A stretch of 64,000 nt of DNA from Karstenula rhodostoma CBS 690.94 (lineage: Eukaryota > Ascomycota > Dothideomycetes > Pleosporales > Didymosphaeriaceae). The position numbers were made by a program, and so were the translations under genes. This document shows positions 22,906 to 35,829 of the stretch, piece after piece. The number at the start of each line of letters is the position of its first letter. Position 1 is the stretch's first letter. The notes beneath the pieces are model-generated. The model saw nothing but the letters and a program-made list of their open reading frames with translations. It made no database searches and was not told the origin of the DNA. Location: assembly GCA_010093485.1 (NCBI GenBank), contig MU001492.1:1907122-1971121 (forward strand), in the 5' to 3' direction.

Positions 22906-23599
22906 CCCGACCCAGATGTCATGTTATCCGCCCTACACTCCAAAACATGACATCCCCATCCCACCCTTCACAAGTAACGTATTCACGCCTACGCCTCCCC
23001 TCCTGCAGGGACCACCAAACGCACCTACCTAAATCCCCGAGCCGGTCCGCAACCATGCCTCCATCGCGGCAAGCACAATCCGGGGCCCCACACCCATTAC
23101 TCACTGTCGGACGACGTCGCCGTCGCCGTCGCCATCGCCACCACCAAACACACACAGCCCACGAAGCACACGCGCCCGTAAAAACTCTGCACCCGCCAGC
23201 CAGCCACGCCGCTACGTCAACGAACGTACGACGCGCCCCGACCCGCACAGCATGCCTAAAACGCGAGAGGGCCACGTGCACCTGACCGAACGGTAAGCCA
23301 GCGCGCCCCGAGAAATGACTCGCGCCATGCAAGGCGCGGCGTGGGCTGCGACGGAAAGGGAAACCCAAGCTGCCGATGAAGGAATATCCTTTTTTCGGCA
23401 GTCGAGCGTGCTGCGAGTGCTCGGCAGGTGCTTGTGCGCGCGCGTGCCGATCTCAACAAAGCGAGCGAGCGCTGCTTTGTTGAGGGAGGGATGCGCTTCG
23501 GTGCGGTGATATCCGACTGCGAGCGAGGGTGCCGAAGAACATGGGTGCTGGTGCCGGTGCTGGTGCTGCGAGTTTGTGCAAGACTTTGTGAATGCGACT

Positions 23600-23655
23600 C
23601 TACATACATACATACATACATACATGCTTGCAAGGATAGGCTAGTTTTTTTTTCC
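23600..23655. repeat. CATA microsatellite with poly-T run
   Basis: About six tandem CATA units (23602-23625) are followed about 20 bp later by a run of Ts. This is a simple-sequence repeat with no evidence of function. Confidence 0.8.
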
Positions 23656-26600
23656 CACGCGACACTGGACAGACGACATCATGGTGGAAATGGTAAGCTT
23701 CGAGAACCCCCAGATTATCGTTGTCTCGAAGATTAATCTCGCGTAATCCCTCGCGCTGCCTATCATCGAAGAAGCGCGTCCAGAATAATCCCAGAATATC
23801 AACCAATGCTTTGCACTGCCATCTTCACTAGTACATAGTTACATCCACGAACCTATTTCCAGAGCGAGAAGCGCCCTGCCCCCAGATTTAACGCTTCGCC
23901 GTCAACATCTGCTTCGCCACGAGATCGGGAAAGGCGGCATCGATTAGTCAACGCTCCGTACCAACGTACCGAAACGAGAGAGGTATCGAACGACAAGTAG
24001 CAGAGCTAGTGAAGGTTTGGTGTGGGGGAAGCGCATCGGAAACTACTTCCGACCGAGAGCGACCGACGTAGAACCGATTGAGGCGTCGGAGCGTGGCCGG
24101 CAACCGCACGCGGCACGCCTGTGTGGCCGCGGAACAGAGTCCGTAGCGACTTCACTACTGGAGAACAGCGATCGTACCTCCAACGGGGTCCAAATAAAGG
24201 GGCTTTGATGATGCAGTGCAATGTGCGCAGGCGCAAACGCATTGCACCCGGCTTCCACCAACAATCGAACCATGCGAACCGCGAGATGTTCTGACGTTCT
24301 GCCGTGAGTATACGTTTCGGGAATATTGGAGGAACAGGTAGTTGCAGAGTGGATTGGTAGGTTTGTACATGGCTGGGGCCAGTCGTTGAATGTAGCTTCC
24401 GCACCTAGCTACACACAGACTAGCCAATATCAGAGCCTTGGCACCACGCAACGCTGGATAAGGCGGGGGTCAGCATGGTCGCTTACAGGCTCGAGGTGGA
24501 TTGCAATATACTGTTGATCCACCTGGAAGTGTTCTGATAGACTCCAGCTTATGTAATGACGGAAACAGACGAGCTGCTTTGCACCAGGTAGCGATCCAGG
24601 CACAATGGGGCGGCCACGCAACCGGGGAATGAGTATGGCAGCGTTCGGATGGCACTAAATGCAGGCCTAAGACAAACCAGTGTTTCGTAAGACTACGATA
24701 GCCAGTGGGCTATAGTCCACTATTGCGTATTTCCGCAGACACCCCATCGACGTCGTAGCACATCTCAATCTCCTGGCGATCAACGGTAATCAATGCTTCA
24801 CATTCATTCAGCAGGCAGTGTCCGCTTGTACAGATGGTACATGGTGGCGTGATAGGCTCGCGAAAAGCTTGCAGGCTGCAGCAATATGTTCTATCGGATT
24901 GAGCTTGGAGGGGCTGATCTCGTGTTTGGTGGAGTTCCAAGGTTGAGGGCGGGATGCCTAAGCTGGACAAGCGTCGCAGCTGTTCGCGAGGCGTTCGAAC
25001 CTGCACGCGGGAATCACTGCTCGTCATCGGGGTTGCGCCTGCATGCTTCTTTGTCGTATGCGTTCGTTGAGCTCAAGGCGCATGGATCGTAGGCATTGCG
25101 GTTTGCGCTGAGTTTGCAAGCTCAGGGGCCTGCAATGGTCCTAACCATGCTAGCTTCAGACTGGCCGCAGGGACGACCCATCGGCGTCGGCACACAAGCT
25201 CGAATGTAGTCGTGCCATCGCCACAGCGCTGCATACCCTTGCACGAAGCGCATCATGCTCACGCGGTTCCGTGGTGGAAGAGGGCTTGGTCAATGACGTC
25301 TTTAGTGGCGAGACTCTACTGCCGTCGTGCAGGATTGCAAGGGCAAGACCAAAGGAGGTGTCATCGACCTGGTGATTATAGAGATGGTTCGGACGCTGTT
25401 TACGTGAATTAGCAAATACATTCGAAAACAGTTCGAAGCGCTGGGAACGCTAGCGCATATGGTCAGCATTGCGACCGCCCAGTGTCACTGGGGTTGAAAG
25501 CTGCAAGTGTCACAGTTGCGTTAACAGCATCGTATCAGCAGAGACGTCGTGCAAAGAAGCTTGTGGTTGTCGTTGCCACACGGTGGCATTGATGTGCAAG
25601 ATCGGTACTGCCGGGGACCCACAGAGGATGATCTCTAAAATGCCCGCGGATAAGCCCTCGTATTTCTAGAACAATCCTACCGTGTGGCTATAGGTGTTGG
25701 GGTAAAAGATCAACAGGATCAACACCATCAACAGACGTGTTCGGCGCCATGTTGCTAAGTCCGAACGACGGTGACGTTGCGCGAATTACCGCCTAACGGT
25801 ATGGCGGTGCAAGGTGTGGCAGCCACGATACCACAAGCTGCATAGCGGACCGCTTGGTCGAAGCGAGGCGGGCCTTGCTGCCGCCAGCGTCCGGCCGTGT
25901 CTGGAGCGCTCGCCATTCGTAATGGTGCCTCGGACAAGTATGTACTGCTGCTTGCACGGCCTAGGGTGCCATGTCATGTGCCGGAGGGATCCGCAGTACC
26001 ATCTGGAGCATGACGGCAGCGCGAACTTGGACGTTCCTTGCGGGTACCAGCTGGTGGGAACCTTTCAGCACAAGTCTAGAGCTCTCGAGACTGGTTTAGG
26101 TCAAGTAGCGCGTGCAGCGTGTCAATCGAAAGGCACATGAAGACATGACAGAGGTCGGTTTGCGGACAGCCCAAGAGACGAGCGAAAAGATCGGCAACTG
26201 ACAGCAGGCGGGTCCGGGCGTTGAGCGAGTGCAAGCGGACGAATCAGACGGCTGGCGTACGAGCCAGCTTCCCCAGACTGCGGGTGCAAAGGGTTTAGTG
26301 CGTGCTGGTCATGCGTCCATGCGTCCACGGGTCACCGTCGCGATGGACAGGGCACAGCATGGTTCCTTGAGCTGCAGTTCCGATCCAAGCTCCCATGAGC
26401 GTTGGTTACTTCCCCAGATTCCGAGATCCGTAGCAGCTGAAGAGGCCGTGACTGCAGATGCACTCGGTGGCGAGTCTGTATCGCACACATGCAGCATTCC
26501 CGTGCTTCTCGCTGTGACACGTCCAGCGAGGCTACCGTGCCGTGGCTGCTCCCGACATTCGAGACCTGACTGGTGGACAAGGGAGCCGATGCATGCAGCA

Positions 26601-28541
26601 GCTGGCTGGCCCTTCACAGCATCCCCATTGATTCCGCGGCAGGGGCTAGCAGGCGTGATACCAGATGTCGGAAGGCAGAGCAGCGTTGGAACCGCCCATT
26701 ACCCGCCCAGCCCGTGGATGCTGGCGTCGGCGATGCGAGGGCGACAGCCGTGCTGGTGGGCCATATTAATTGCTGCTCGCCAACTGAGGCCAGGCCACTC
26801 TACTGGCAGCGCCAGATGAAGGGCGCACAGCGTTGGACGGCTCGATAGTAGCGCAGCGGAGGTAGGGTCGGGGCGTGTATTGAATATTGAATACTGGGGG
26901 TGTATTGTGTAGTCAGAAACGGTCGCGTTCAGCAGACGTCGAGCTTTCCAGGCCGAAAGTTGCGAGGCTCCAGCCAATTGCTCTGCCGGCGCCCGGGCTC
27001 GAGCAACCGTGAGGCCAGTGTTGAGGGTCGCGCCCATGGAGTCTGGACGGCGCAAGCAGGCGGCAGCGCCCATCGCTGCCCTTCGCGGCTCGCCAGCACG
27101 ACGCTGCAGTTCGGGATCATATCTTTGCTGGCCAGGATGGGGATCCCTGCCCCGGCGTGCAGGCGGTAGACGTCGTTCGACGACGTAGAGGACGTGCCAC
27201 GGTACCTACTGAGCAGAACATGACAAGGCCCCGACCTGAAGGCTGCGCCAAACGGCGTCCTGCAGGCCGAAGAGGCCGCCAGCGACGCCGGGCAGTGGAG
27301 AAGTGGTGGAGCGCTGCGTCTTCTGCCATGTCATGTCATGCAACAGCGCGAAAGCGACCTGGCTCGACGGCTCGACGGCTTACGAGCTGCCGCGCGCTGG
27401 GGAGCTGCTTACAACGGGCGAGCCAGCGCCTCTTGCCTCTTGCCTCTTGCCTCTTGCCTGTGTGCTGCCTTGGACCGTCCCAGCTCGTGCACTGCCGTCG
27501 CCGTACCTTTGCTTGCTCGCGCCCTCGATTCCCCGTACTCGACCAAGCCAGCACCGGCGGGGCCTGGTTTGTGCGCCGTTCGCTGCCCCAGATTTCACAA
27601 CCTCGGCCGTGGCCAATCAGCGCGCCTGCTTTCGAGAGCTTCCGCACGGCTCCCTACACGCCCATCGCCAGGTGCATGCGGCCGACTGCTGCATCGCCCG
27701 TTACAAACTCACTGCTCAACGCTCCGTGCACCGCCGCCAGCATCTCCCTCTGCGCCTCCACGAGTGCCTGCTTGCTTGCTTGCTTGCACCGCATCGCATC
27801 GCATCGCACCGGAACGCTGGCCTAGGGCGCGGAACCGTCCGTCCATACCTCTCCGAGCTGAGTCCTGAGCCGCCTGCTCTCGCACCAGCTCGCAGGCCTC
27901 CTCCTCCTGCCCACACTGCCCACACTGCCCACACTGCCCAGTCCGTTTTGCTGCTAGCTGCGTCGTCTTTCCCAGCCTGGCGTTTGGTACCCTTCCACCT
28001 CTTCTCTTGCTCAGCGCCAGCCATTCGCCACCCAACGGCTGCCAATTCCTCCTTCTCTCGCATCGTGGTGCTGCCATTGTGTCGCAGCCGCTCACGTAGG
28101 CTCCGTTGACTGCGTCTCCCGCACTAAACACCGTGGTTGACCTGCTGAGGCCTGCTGCGTTGCATCGCCGTCCAGCACAGACCAAAACCACAAGCCCGTG
28201 GAGAGCACGGCACGCGAGGGAAAGGTATGTCATGTCTCGTCTCGCCGCACGTATCCGCTAAACATACACTGACGTAGTAGGTGTGCGGTGCCAGCGTCTT
28301 GTCTCGGGCAGTCCTTTGTTTACGCTGCTTCTGCTTGCCCGCTGCCATATCGCACCTTCCACAGCCCACGGCCCACAGCCCACCAAGCGCCTGCTCACGT
28401 CGCACCACAACCCCGCCCACGCAGACCTTCTTGCAGCCTGTCTCTCAACCAAGCTTCCGATTCACCCCCTCTGCACGCTCGTGGCCGGCTGCGGCGTGCC
28501 GATTCCGGCCTAAGGTGACACCAGGCCCATAATTGTTGACC

Positions 28542-31500
28542 ATGTCCGTCGAGGCCGACACAACCAACATGGGTCCTTCGGCTGTCTCTGGCAATGCCTC
28601 GAGCAGTGCCAGCAGCGCCAATTGTACGCCACCCCTGCCAATCGCCGAGCCTTCAGAATGCGTGGCTGACAAGACCATCCGAACAGCTTCCGTCCAGACC
28701 ACTAAACCCTCTTCCCAACCCGCGAACAGCACTCCCTTCCCTCCGCCAAAGACCGACAAGCCACGACCCCACGTATGCGGGACGTGCCAGCGCTCATTTG
28801 CTCGCCTCGAACATCTGAAGCGGCATGAGCGCTCGCACACCAAAGAGAAGCCGTTCGAATGCCCGCAGTGCACGCGATGCTTTGCGCGGCGCGACTTGCT
28901 CCTGCGACACCAGCAGAAGCTGCACCAGCAGGGCGCCACTTCCTCACGGCCACGCAATGGCCGTAGGGAAAGCACGACCGGCCTGCCTCCCAACAGCGCC
29001 GGTAGGGTCCGCAAGAACTCTGTCGCGAGCAGCGTCGGTGGCCCGTCTGGCCTCAACCCCTCCATGAGGCCGCGCGCCAACACAATCAGCCATGTCGACC
29101 CCGCGGCGCTCAACAGCCTCCTCGCATCCCACAACGCCTCGCTGGGCCGGGGCGGTCATCCTGGCCACTCACATCATGCAAGTCTGTCTGGACTAGGAGG
29201 AGGTCACAGCGCATATGACTTCCGAGGCATGTCGAACGTTGTTGGTGGTCCAGGGCATCACGGGCTTCCGAAGCTCGACACCCACCTCGGCTTTGGCATG
29301 GGTGGCGGATTGCGGACTGCACCCATACCAGGATTTGCTCAGGATGAATTTGAGCTGGACAAGTTTTTCGGAACCTCTGGCTCGACGATAAATCCAAATC
29401 AGTTACACCACTTCAATGCGGGCATGGGCGCACAATCCACGTTCAACGCCTTCGGTAATCCATTCGCAACAACCGCCATTGACGAAGACGACTTTGCTTG
29501 GAGTGCCGGCCTGGAGGGCTCAATGATGTTTCCCGGGCCCAACGACCCTGTTGGCGATGGATCATCTCCATCGGCGATAAGTACCACCAGTCAGAGCGGG
29601 TTCAGCGAGGTCATGGTGGACGGTTCAGGACAGCCGACAACTACACCCATGTGGCACCAGCCCTTGGCCACACATACCAGCGTGAACCCGTCAGGCTACG
29701 CCTTGGACGCCATGGCACCTGTATTCCCAGAGCTTATGATGAATAACAACACCGTCTCTCCGAAAGAGCTAGGAGACCAAGGTGCGCCGGCTGATTTCTA
29801 CATGTCAACGCCCCCAGCGTTTTCTACCATGAGCCCTACTGCAGGTATTCCGGGTATGCCGAATCAGTATTTCCAACCTCCGATCACATTCAATTCTGAT
29901 TCCGGCAGCATATCATCCGCGTCAGTAAATGGCAGTGCCAGGCACAGTTCTGTTACCTCTGTCTCCAGTGACACCTTGACGGACGCCACAAGACAAGCTC
30001 TGGTCTTCAACCTCTCCCAGGCACTCGGATACGGCAACCCTCAGCGCAAGTTCTCCCAACCGCAGATCAGCTCGCCGCTCTCAGTCGCTTCACTTCCAAG
30101 CACCATGGATCTCCAGCGTTACGTTAATGCTTACATAAAATACTTCCACCCTCACCTACCCTTCCTGCACATCCCTACCCTCTCTTTCGACACCCCAGCA
30201 TATACCCATCAGCTTCGTTCAGCTGGCAACTTCAACCACGATGGCATGGTGGGGGGCGGTGGCTGCCTAATCCTTGCCATTGCAGCAATAGGCGCTCTCT
30301 ACGAGTTTGAGCACGTTGTGGCCAAAGACCTCTTCGAGTCCGCGAAAAAAATGATACTTTACTATCTGGACGAGCGTCGTCGCGCAGGTCTCTCCGCTGC
30401 GGTCAATGGGCCAAGCCCCAACAACGATCCTGTGAATAAACCCCCGCTATGGCTCGTACAGGCCATGGCGTTGAACCTCATCTTTGGTCACAACTGCGGT
30501 GATAAACAAGCTGCAGATGTTGCGAGCACGCACTGCGCGGCGCTCGTTAGTCTAGCTAAAGCTGCCGGTCTTGATCGACCCGCTGACGACGCATCGACGA
30601 CATCAAACCCGCCAAACGATGCTGCCAATTGGGACATCGACATGGGCGATAGATCGATGCCTCCGGACTTGTCGCAGAATAGTCCGCATAGTGAGCCAAT
30701 GGACGAGCATGCGCAGTGGATACGATGGAAGCAAGCCGAAGAACGCAAGAGGACATACTTCGCCGTTTTCTCCATGTCTAGCCTTCTGGTCTCTGCGTAT
30801 GCTCATGCACCGCGGATACTGAATTCTGAGATAAGACTGAATTTGCCCTGCGAGGAAGACCTTTGGTCTGTCGACAACCCACGGGCTTGGGCTGCCATGG
30901 GCGGACCAATGATTGCTCAATCCAAGGGACTTTCGTTCAATGCAGCAATGACGTACCTCTTGGAGGCTAGCACTAGACAGCAACCAGGGTGTGTCAATGG
31001 TGCGTATCAGCAACCGTTTGGCGGGGAACCGGCGATGGGCGAGATGTCGGAAAGCGAGATACGCCCTAGCACTTTTGGGTGTTACGTTCTTATCAATGCG
31101 CTCCACGTATACATTTGGGAAACTAGACAACGGCACACAGGTCGCCTGTGGAAGACCCACGAGACCGAGGCCATGCATGCACAAGTCGAACCGGCGTTGA
31201 AGGCATGGCAATCAGCCTGGAGGGCCAATCCGAACCACAGTATTGAACGACCAAGTCCGTTCGGTCCTTTGTCTGCTGATTGCATACCCCTTTTGGATCT
31301 GGCATACGTGAGGCTGTTCGTGAACCTTGCCCGTGCGAAAGAATTGCTGTGGCAGCGAGACTTCGACGGCATGTCAGCAGAACTCGCCAAGGGTGTTGAC
31401 GTGGTTGCACACGCCGACGGGACTCCTGAGCGATCCGAATCTATGGACGTAAAGTTTACTGATTTGAATCATCCTGGCGCAAGCAGGTCACCCGGATGTG

Positions 31501-32134
31501 TCGATGGGTTGAGCCCAGGCCAAGCAAGCAATGGTCTGCAGACAAGTCAGTCTTCGAAGCGGGAGCGACACCTTCGCAAAGCAGCCTTCTATGCTGCTGA
31601 CTCTCTTTCCATGGCCGACAAACTCGGTGCGACATATGCGGAGTTCACCGCGAGAGAATTGCCCAACTCGTCGGCGATGTGCACTTTCGATTGTGCACAG
31701 ATCCTGGCCGAGTGGCTTGCGTCCGTCCAAGACCGTGTAGGTCGCTTTCTGGGAGTTCTCGGCAAGGACGAGATTGACTATACGACTGTTCCTGCGATCA
31801 TGTTGTTGGAAGAAGAGGATGTCAAATTGATCCAGAAGCTCGTGGATATCTTGCACACCGCAGACATGAAGCTCGCTTACGACGTCACTTCGAATTCCAT
31901 AACTATGCTCGGCGGGTTATCGAATCTTGGTCATTGTGGCTACGGGACGAAACTGCTCATGGTCACGGCATACATGCTGGAAAAATCAGCTGTTTGGCCG
32001 GGTAAGTGTCGTTCATGTGTTAAGCAGAGTGCATACTAATTCAATACCTAGTGACTCATGTAATGGCTCGTGCTTTGGAAGCGCATGCAAAACACCTCAA
32101 CCAACGTGCCGAAGCATCTGTTGTGGCCCAGTAA
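28542..32134 (+). CDS. C2H2 zinc-finger transcription factor with fungal-specific domain (AmdX-like)
   Basis: Exon 1 is 28542-32001 and exon 2 is 32052-32134, with a 50-nt intron (GTAAGT, TACTAAT, CTAG), giving 1180 aa. A Ser/Pro-rich N-terminus precedes two adjacent C2H2 fingers at residues about 77-99 ([20 protein letters not shown]) and 105-128 ([20 protein letters not shown]), with the HTKEKPF-type linker. A long disordered Gly/Ser/Pro region follows. From about residue 525 comes the fungal-specific transcription factor domain ([19 protein letters not shown]). This architecture is that of AmdX/Adr1-type regulators of carbon and nitrogen catabolism. The short second exon ends in RAEASVVAQ. 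The start at 28542 has ACCATG context; three upstream residues in the open frame lack an ATG. Confidence 0.93.
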
Positions 32135-35100
32135 ATATTCTTTCCTGCTGAACATTGTACAAAAGTTCATGGTCACACATATCGTAACGCGACAGGTGAT
32201 GCCCATTTAACGACCTTTCACGCTTACGATCTTCCGTCCGAGACAATGAGCTTCACGAAGCGGATGAAAACACTCGAGCATCCTTTGTGAGCTTTCAATC
32301 TGAGTTGATCTCTGACGAAAGCTGCACGATTCGCGATATCCTTGTAATTGTACTATACCTTCAGCGTTGGGTTTCAGCAACCCAAAGGAGCTGCGTGCAT
32401 CTCGCCATAGCGGGCACTGCGACTTCCATATTCTGGCGGATATTCCGCGGTGTTGTCATTTTTTTCTGGACAGGCACCGCCGTCATTGGGTACCCAGCAA
32501 GACACCACAATTTCTTTCGGTCATGGGCTCTCGGCGTTACACTGAAAAATTTCCAATCTTCGACAACATGATGGAACATATGGATCCGTATTCCATGTAT
32601 TTCTCATGCCACCTTTTATTTGAGTGCTATCAGACGCAACTAGTGCGCATCTGATAACGGACGGCGAAGGGCACACGTAGGCCTCGGCCTTGGTTTCAAA
32701 ACTGCAGGAATGACGATGTTACGAGCACTTCATTCTTCCATAATCTCATCTTATGGAATTAGGATTGGGATTGGATTGGCTGTGATATGATCTTGAACAG
32801 GTTGGACAGACAGATGGAAAAAGTCTCTGGGCGATGTGATGGTTCGTCAATGGCACGCTGCTTACATGGAGCGTTCTTTTCTGTCGCAATGTCGTATGCA
32901 GAAATCAATTGACACTATCGTGCACTGAAGCAGCTCTCGCCGTGAACACAACCTCTTCAAAAAAAAATGAAGGCCAAGCGACAAGCTCAAGCTGCTACCC
33001 CAATCGCGCATAGGCTCACACTACGAGTCCCAATGCTTCAAAGGAACGCTACCTTCCACGCTCCACGCACATGACCAGCCGCGTCCTCCGTGACACGCGG
33101 TTTCCGCTCCGCCAGCGTTGCAACCAACCACGATGCTCCAATCTAGACAGCTTGTGCGCTGGCTCTGAGGTCGCACCTCGTGGGAGGCGCAGAATCTTGC
33201 TGGCTTGCTTGCGCGCTGCCGTGCCATGCACCACCGCATCCCTGGCGCTACCGTCCTATCGAGACGCCGCGTGTGTCGTGTTGAAACTTGTGGCACACGC
33301 ACGTGCTAAGGGCCGTAGTCGGATCGGATGGGATCGGATCGGTTGGGCGTTGGGTAGTGAGTGTGTATAGAGTAGGTACTGTAGGTACGTTGGGGGTGTG
33401 GGCGGTCTAGGATAAAGTGTGGGCCGATGGGGAATCTCATCTCGCTGAGCTAGATATGCTTTCGAGTGAGATGGGTGATGGTGGGATGATTCCAGTCTCG
33501 GTGAGGAAACAGGGTCGAGGGCGCGACCACGTGCATGTATCCTTACCAACACGCCGTGTAAGTACGAATACCCAGTCTCGACACCTCCCCCCCCCCTTAT
33601 GCTCACCTACCTCGAACCCTCCCAGCGGATACACCTCCGTACGCAAAGCCACGCACACACCGCCTGCCGCTCGCAAATCTCAATAGACGGGCGGTGGGCT
33701 CGTTCCGCGGCTGCGGTACCCAGTCTGCGCCCGTCGGACGCTGCTCCGCGAGGCTCTGCGTGGCCGCGCTAGGCGGTTGTGAATCAGCAGACGTGGATTT
33801 GGGGCTGTGGCGCGCGGAGGGAGGGGTTTCTTGGGGCCGGCGGGCGATTTGGTATGAGATAGGATAGGATGAGATGAGTAGTGCTAGAAGGAGTGCTGCC
33901 GCCGAACGACGCATATGTAGAATAAATTAGTCTCGCAGGATTTGTTTGAACGAGGGATGGAGATCTACATGATGGGTGTCTTTGCCGGCGAGGGAGGGAA
34001 TTAGGTGGTGTAGGGAGCTTGTACAAATACATTGCGTGGGTCTGAGCGGCGGTGGCCGGACTGGACGCTGTTCCGGATTTTGAGCGTGGAAGATTGGAGA
34101 GGGTTTTGATTTTGGAATTTCTGGAGGAATGATGGGCATCGGTGGGGGAGATGGTCGGATCGAAATGCATGCGGCTTGCTTGCTACATCGATCATGCAAT
34201 CTGATTGGTGGGGTGGGTGAGAGATGGCGACCGCCCGGGGCTTGTACTTCTTTGACGGTGGATGTTGATTGCTTCTTGGTAAGTAATAGGACCAATCTTC
34301 ATCGGTTCAGATAGGATTGATATATTGCCTCTTTTTGGAAGGCGCCCAGTTCCTGATTTTAAAAAAGAGCGGGGAAGTGGATACCGCTACCGTGGGTGGA
34401 CACTCCACATGGCTTACCGTACTAAGCTCCGAAATGTCGTCTCCAACGCCATGGCATCTAGGCTCATGCAAGAAACATCGAGTCAGGCAATATTACGCAA
34501 CACGGAAGGTTTCTTCGCACGAAATGCGGCCAGCGTAACGCGGTTTTGGTTGCTCTGGATAGATCTGACTGATATCCACACCGTAATTAAGCGCCTGGTG
34601 GACTTGTCTACCGGGACGAGCATGGTATGCGCTGTCGACTGTATATCCTGGATGTAGGAAAATCCTTCTTCTACAACCATATTCGCGTGATTGTAACATC
34701 GAAACACAAAACGTCTCGGAATTTTACGATGAATCGTCCAGCTCTAGTCGCAGGAGCTCAGGTAGCTCTGATTGTTGGCTACTTCACTTTCTCGTTGTGT
34801 GCCCTTGCTACTACGTTCAACGTCTCTCTCTTCCTCCTTCTTTACCTCTTACCAACACCAATGCTTTCGGCATTTCCCTTTGCCAGCCTTGGAGCTTACT
34901 TCACGGATATCAAGGCTGGGTTGGGGAGGAACATTATGGTTGATTCTGGTTTCGTTGCGTCATCACCTACCAGATGTTCTGTGTATCTGAAATGTATAGC
35001 TATAATAAACAGGTAGGTAGCGTCTTCCTGTTGCCCTTTCTCATCATGTGCGATGTGTTCCCGAAGGAAAGTAGCTGGGTTTCAGCTGATCCCAACTATT

Positions 35101-35829
35101 GATTTCCTGGATTGATAACCCTACCATGAACAGTTTCATACGTAACGGAACGCCGGAACATGTACAGTTAGTGGTTCCGTTTCCACCCCTAGAATCGGTA
35201 TCCTGATTGAAGCTGGCGTATCATACCCTTGCATTCTATTGGCTAGTTAGAAAGTCCATGACCCTGCTCAGGTGGCTCGGAGACAAATTGCGAATTGCGA
35301 AGACTTAGATATGATGGGCTAGGCCCGGGAAATGCTGCTTGAGCTTAGAGTTATCCTATTAAGATTAGGGTGGGCCTGGTGTGGCTGTTTTTGAGCGCAA
35401 GAAGTGCGAAGTGCGAAGCGCTAAAAGTGTTGGGCACCGCAGACGTCCCTGCAAGATGTAGCTTTCAATAAATCGCATTAGAAAGATATTAAAGCTATCA
35501 CCACCATTGATCCTAATCTACTCATAAGCCAGCTGACGCCTCCTTCCTTTACCATAGGTGTAATTGCCATTGCTCCGTTAGTCTGCTGCCAATGTTACTT
35601 CACAACCAGCACTACCAACACCATACACATCTGCACAGCGCCCTCCTTCACCACAGCTGACAGTTTTATCCCTCTTATGCTCTAATCACCGTATGGGATG
35701 CAGCATGGATTGTGGAACGCAACACCGGGCCAACATTTTGGGCACTGCAGGTAACGCAGAATACCCAGGCACTTGACGATATAGTGGGCGCCCGCGTCAT
35801 CGGGATCATTGGCGGTCCATATATAATCC
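32135..35829. other. Gene-poor tract
   Basis: This 3.7-kb stretch lies between the C2H2 factor and the convergent Cys-module gene. The only candidates are the small minus ORF at 33603-33914 and a hydrophobic plus frame starting at ATG 34730 (VGYFTFSLCALATTF and LLYLLPTPMLSAF) that ends at 35016; neither has a recognised family. Minus frames around 35680-35900 overlap the last exon of the Cys-module gene in other phases. A-rich runs near 32959 and C-rich runs near 33588 are simple sequence. Confidence 0.45.
33603..33914 (-). CDS. Small putative secreted or membrane-anchored protein
   Basis: An intronless 103-aa frame opens with MRRSAAALLLALLISSYPIS, a good signal-peptide or anchor sequence, followed by a Pro/Ser-rich stretch (RRPQETPPSARHSPK) and a basic end. 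There is no homolog memory, no cysteine pattern and a poor start context, so this may be chance. Confidence 0.25.
   Translation of the reverse strand: MRRSAAALLLALLISSYPISYQIARRPQETPPSARHSPKSTSADSQPPSAATQSLAEQRPTGADWVPQPRNEPTARLLRFASGRRCVRGFAYGGVSAGRVRGR

Larger units (their letters stand above)
21488..28541. other. 7-kb gene-poor tract upstream of the C2H2 factor
   Basis: Apart from the weak candidate at 22466-22905, no gene can be supported. The tract is not AT-rich. A CATA microsatellite and a T-run lie near 23600-23655. The last 1.2 kb is pyrimidine-rich with short iterations: CCTCTTG repeats near 27430-27460, CTTG repeats near 27768-27785, GCATC repeats near 27788-27806 and three CACACTGCC-type 10-mers near 27911-27940. 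This resembles a long leader or regulatory region of the transcription factor. Open frames of 130-230 aa (for example 26229-26819 +) overlap equally long frames on the other strand and carry no domain. Confidence 0.5.

Noticed and set aside
26229..26819. 196-aa plus-strand frame in the gene-poor tract
   Set aside because: Begins in GC-rich DNA, has overlapping antisense frames and no recognisable domain.
34325..35016. Two plus-strand frames, the second hydrophobic
   Set aside because: No family, no shared splice signals and equally good minus-strand frames; cannot be told from chance.
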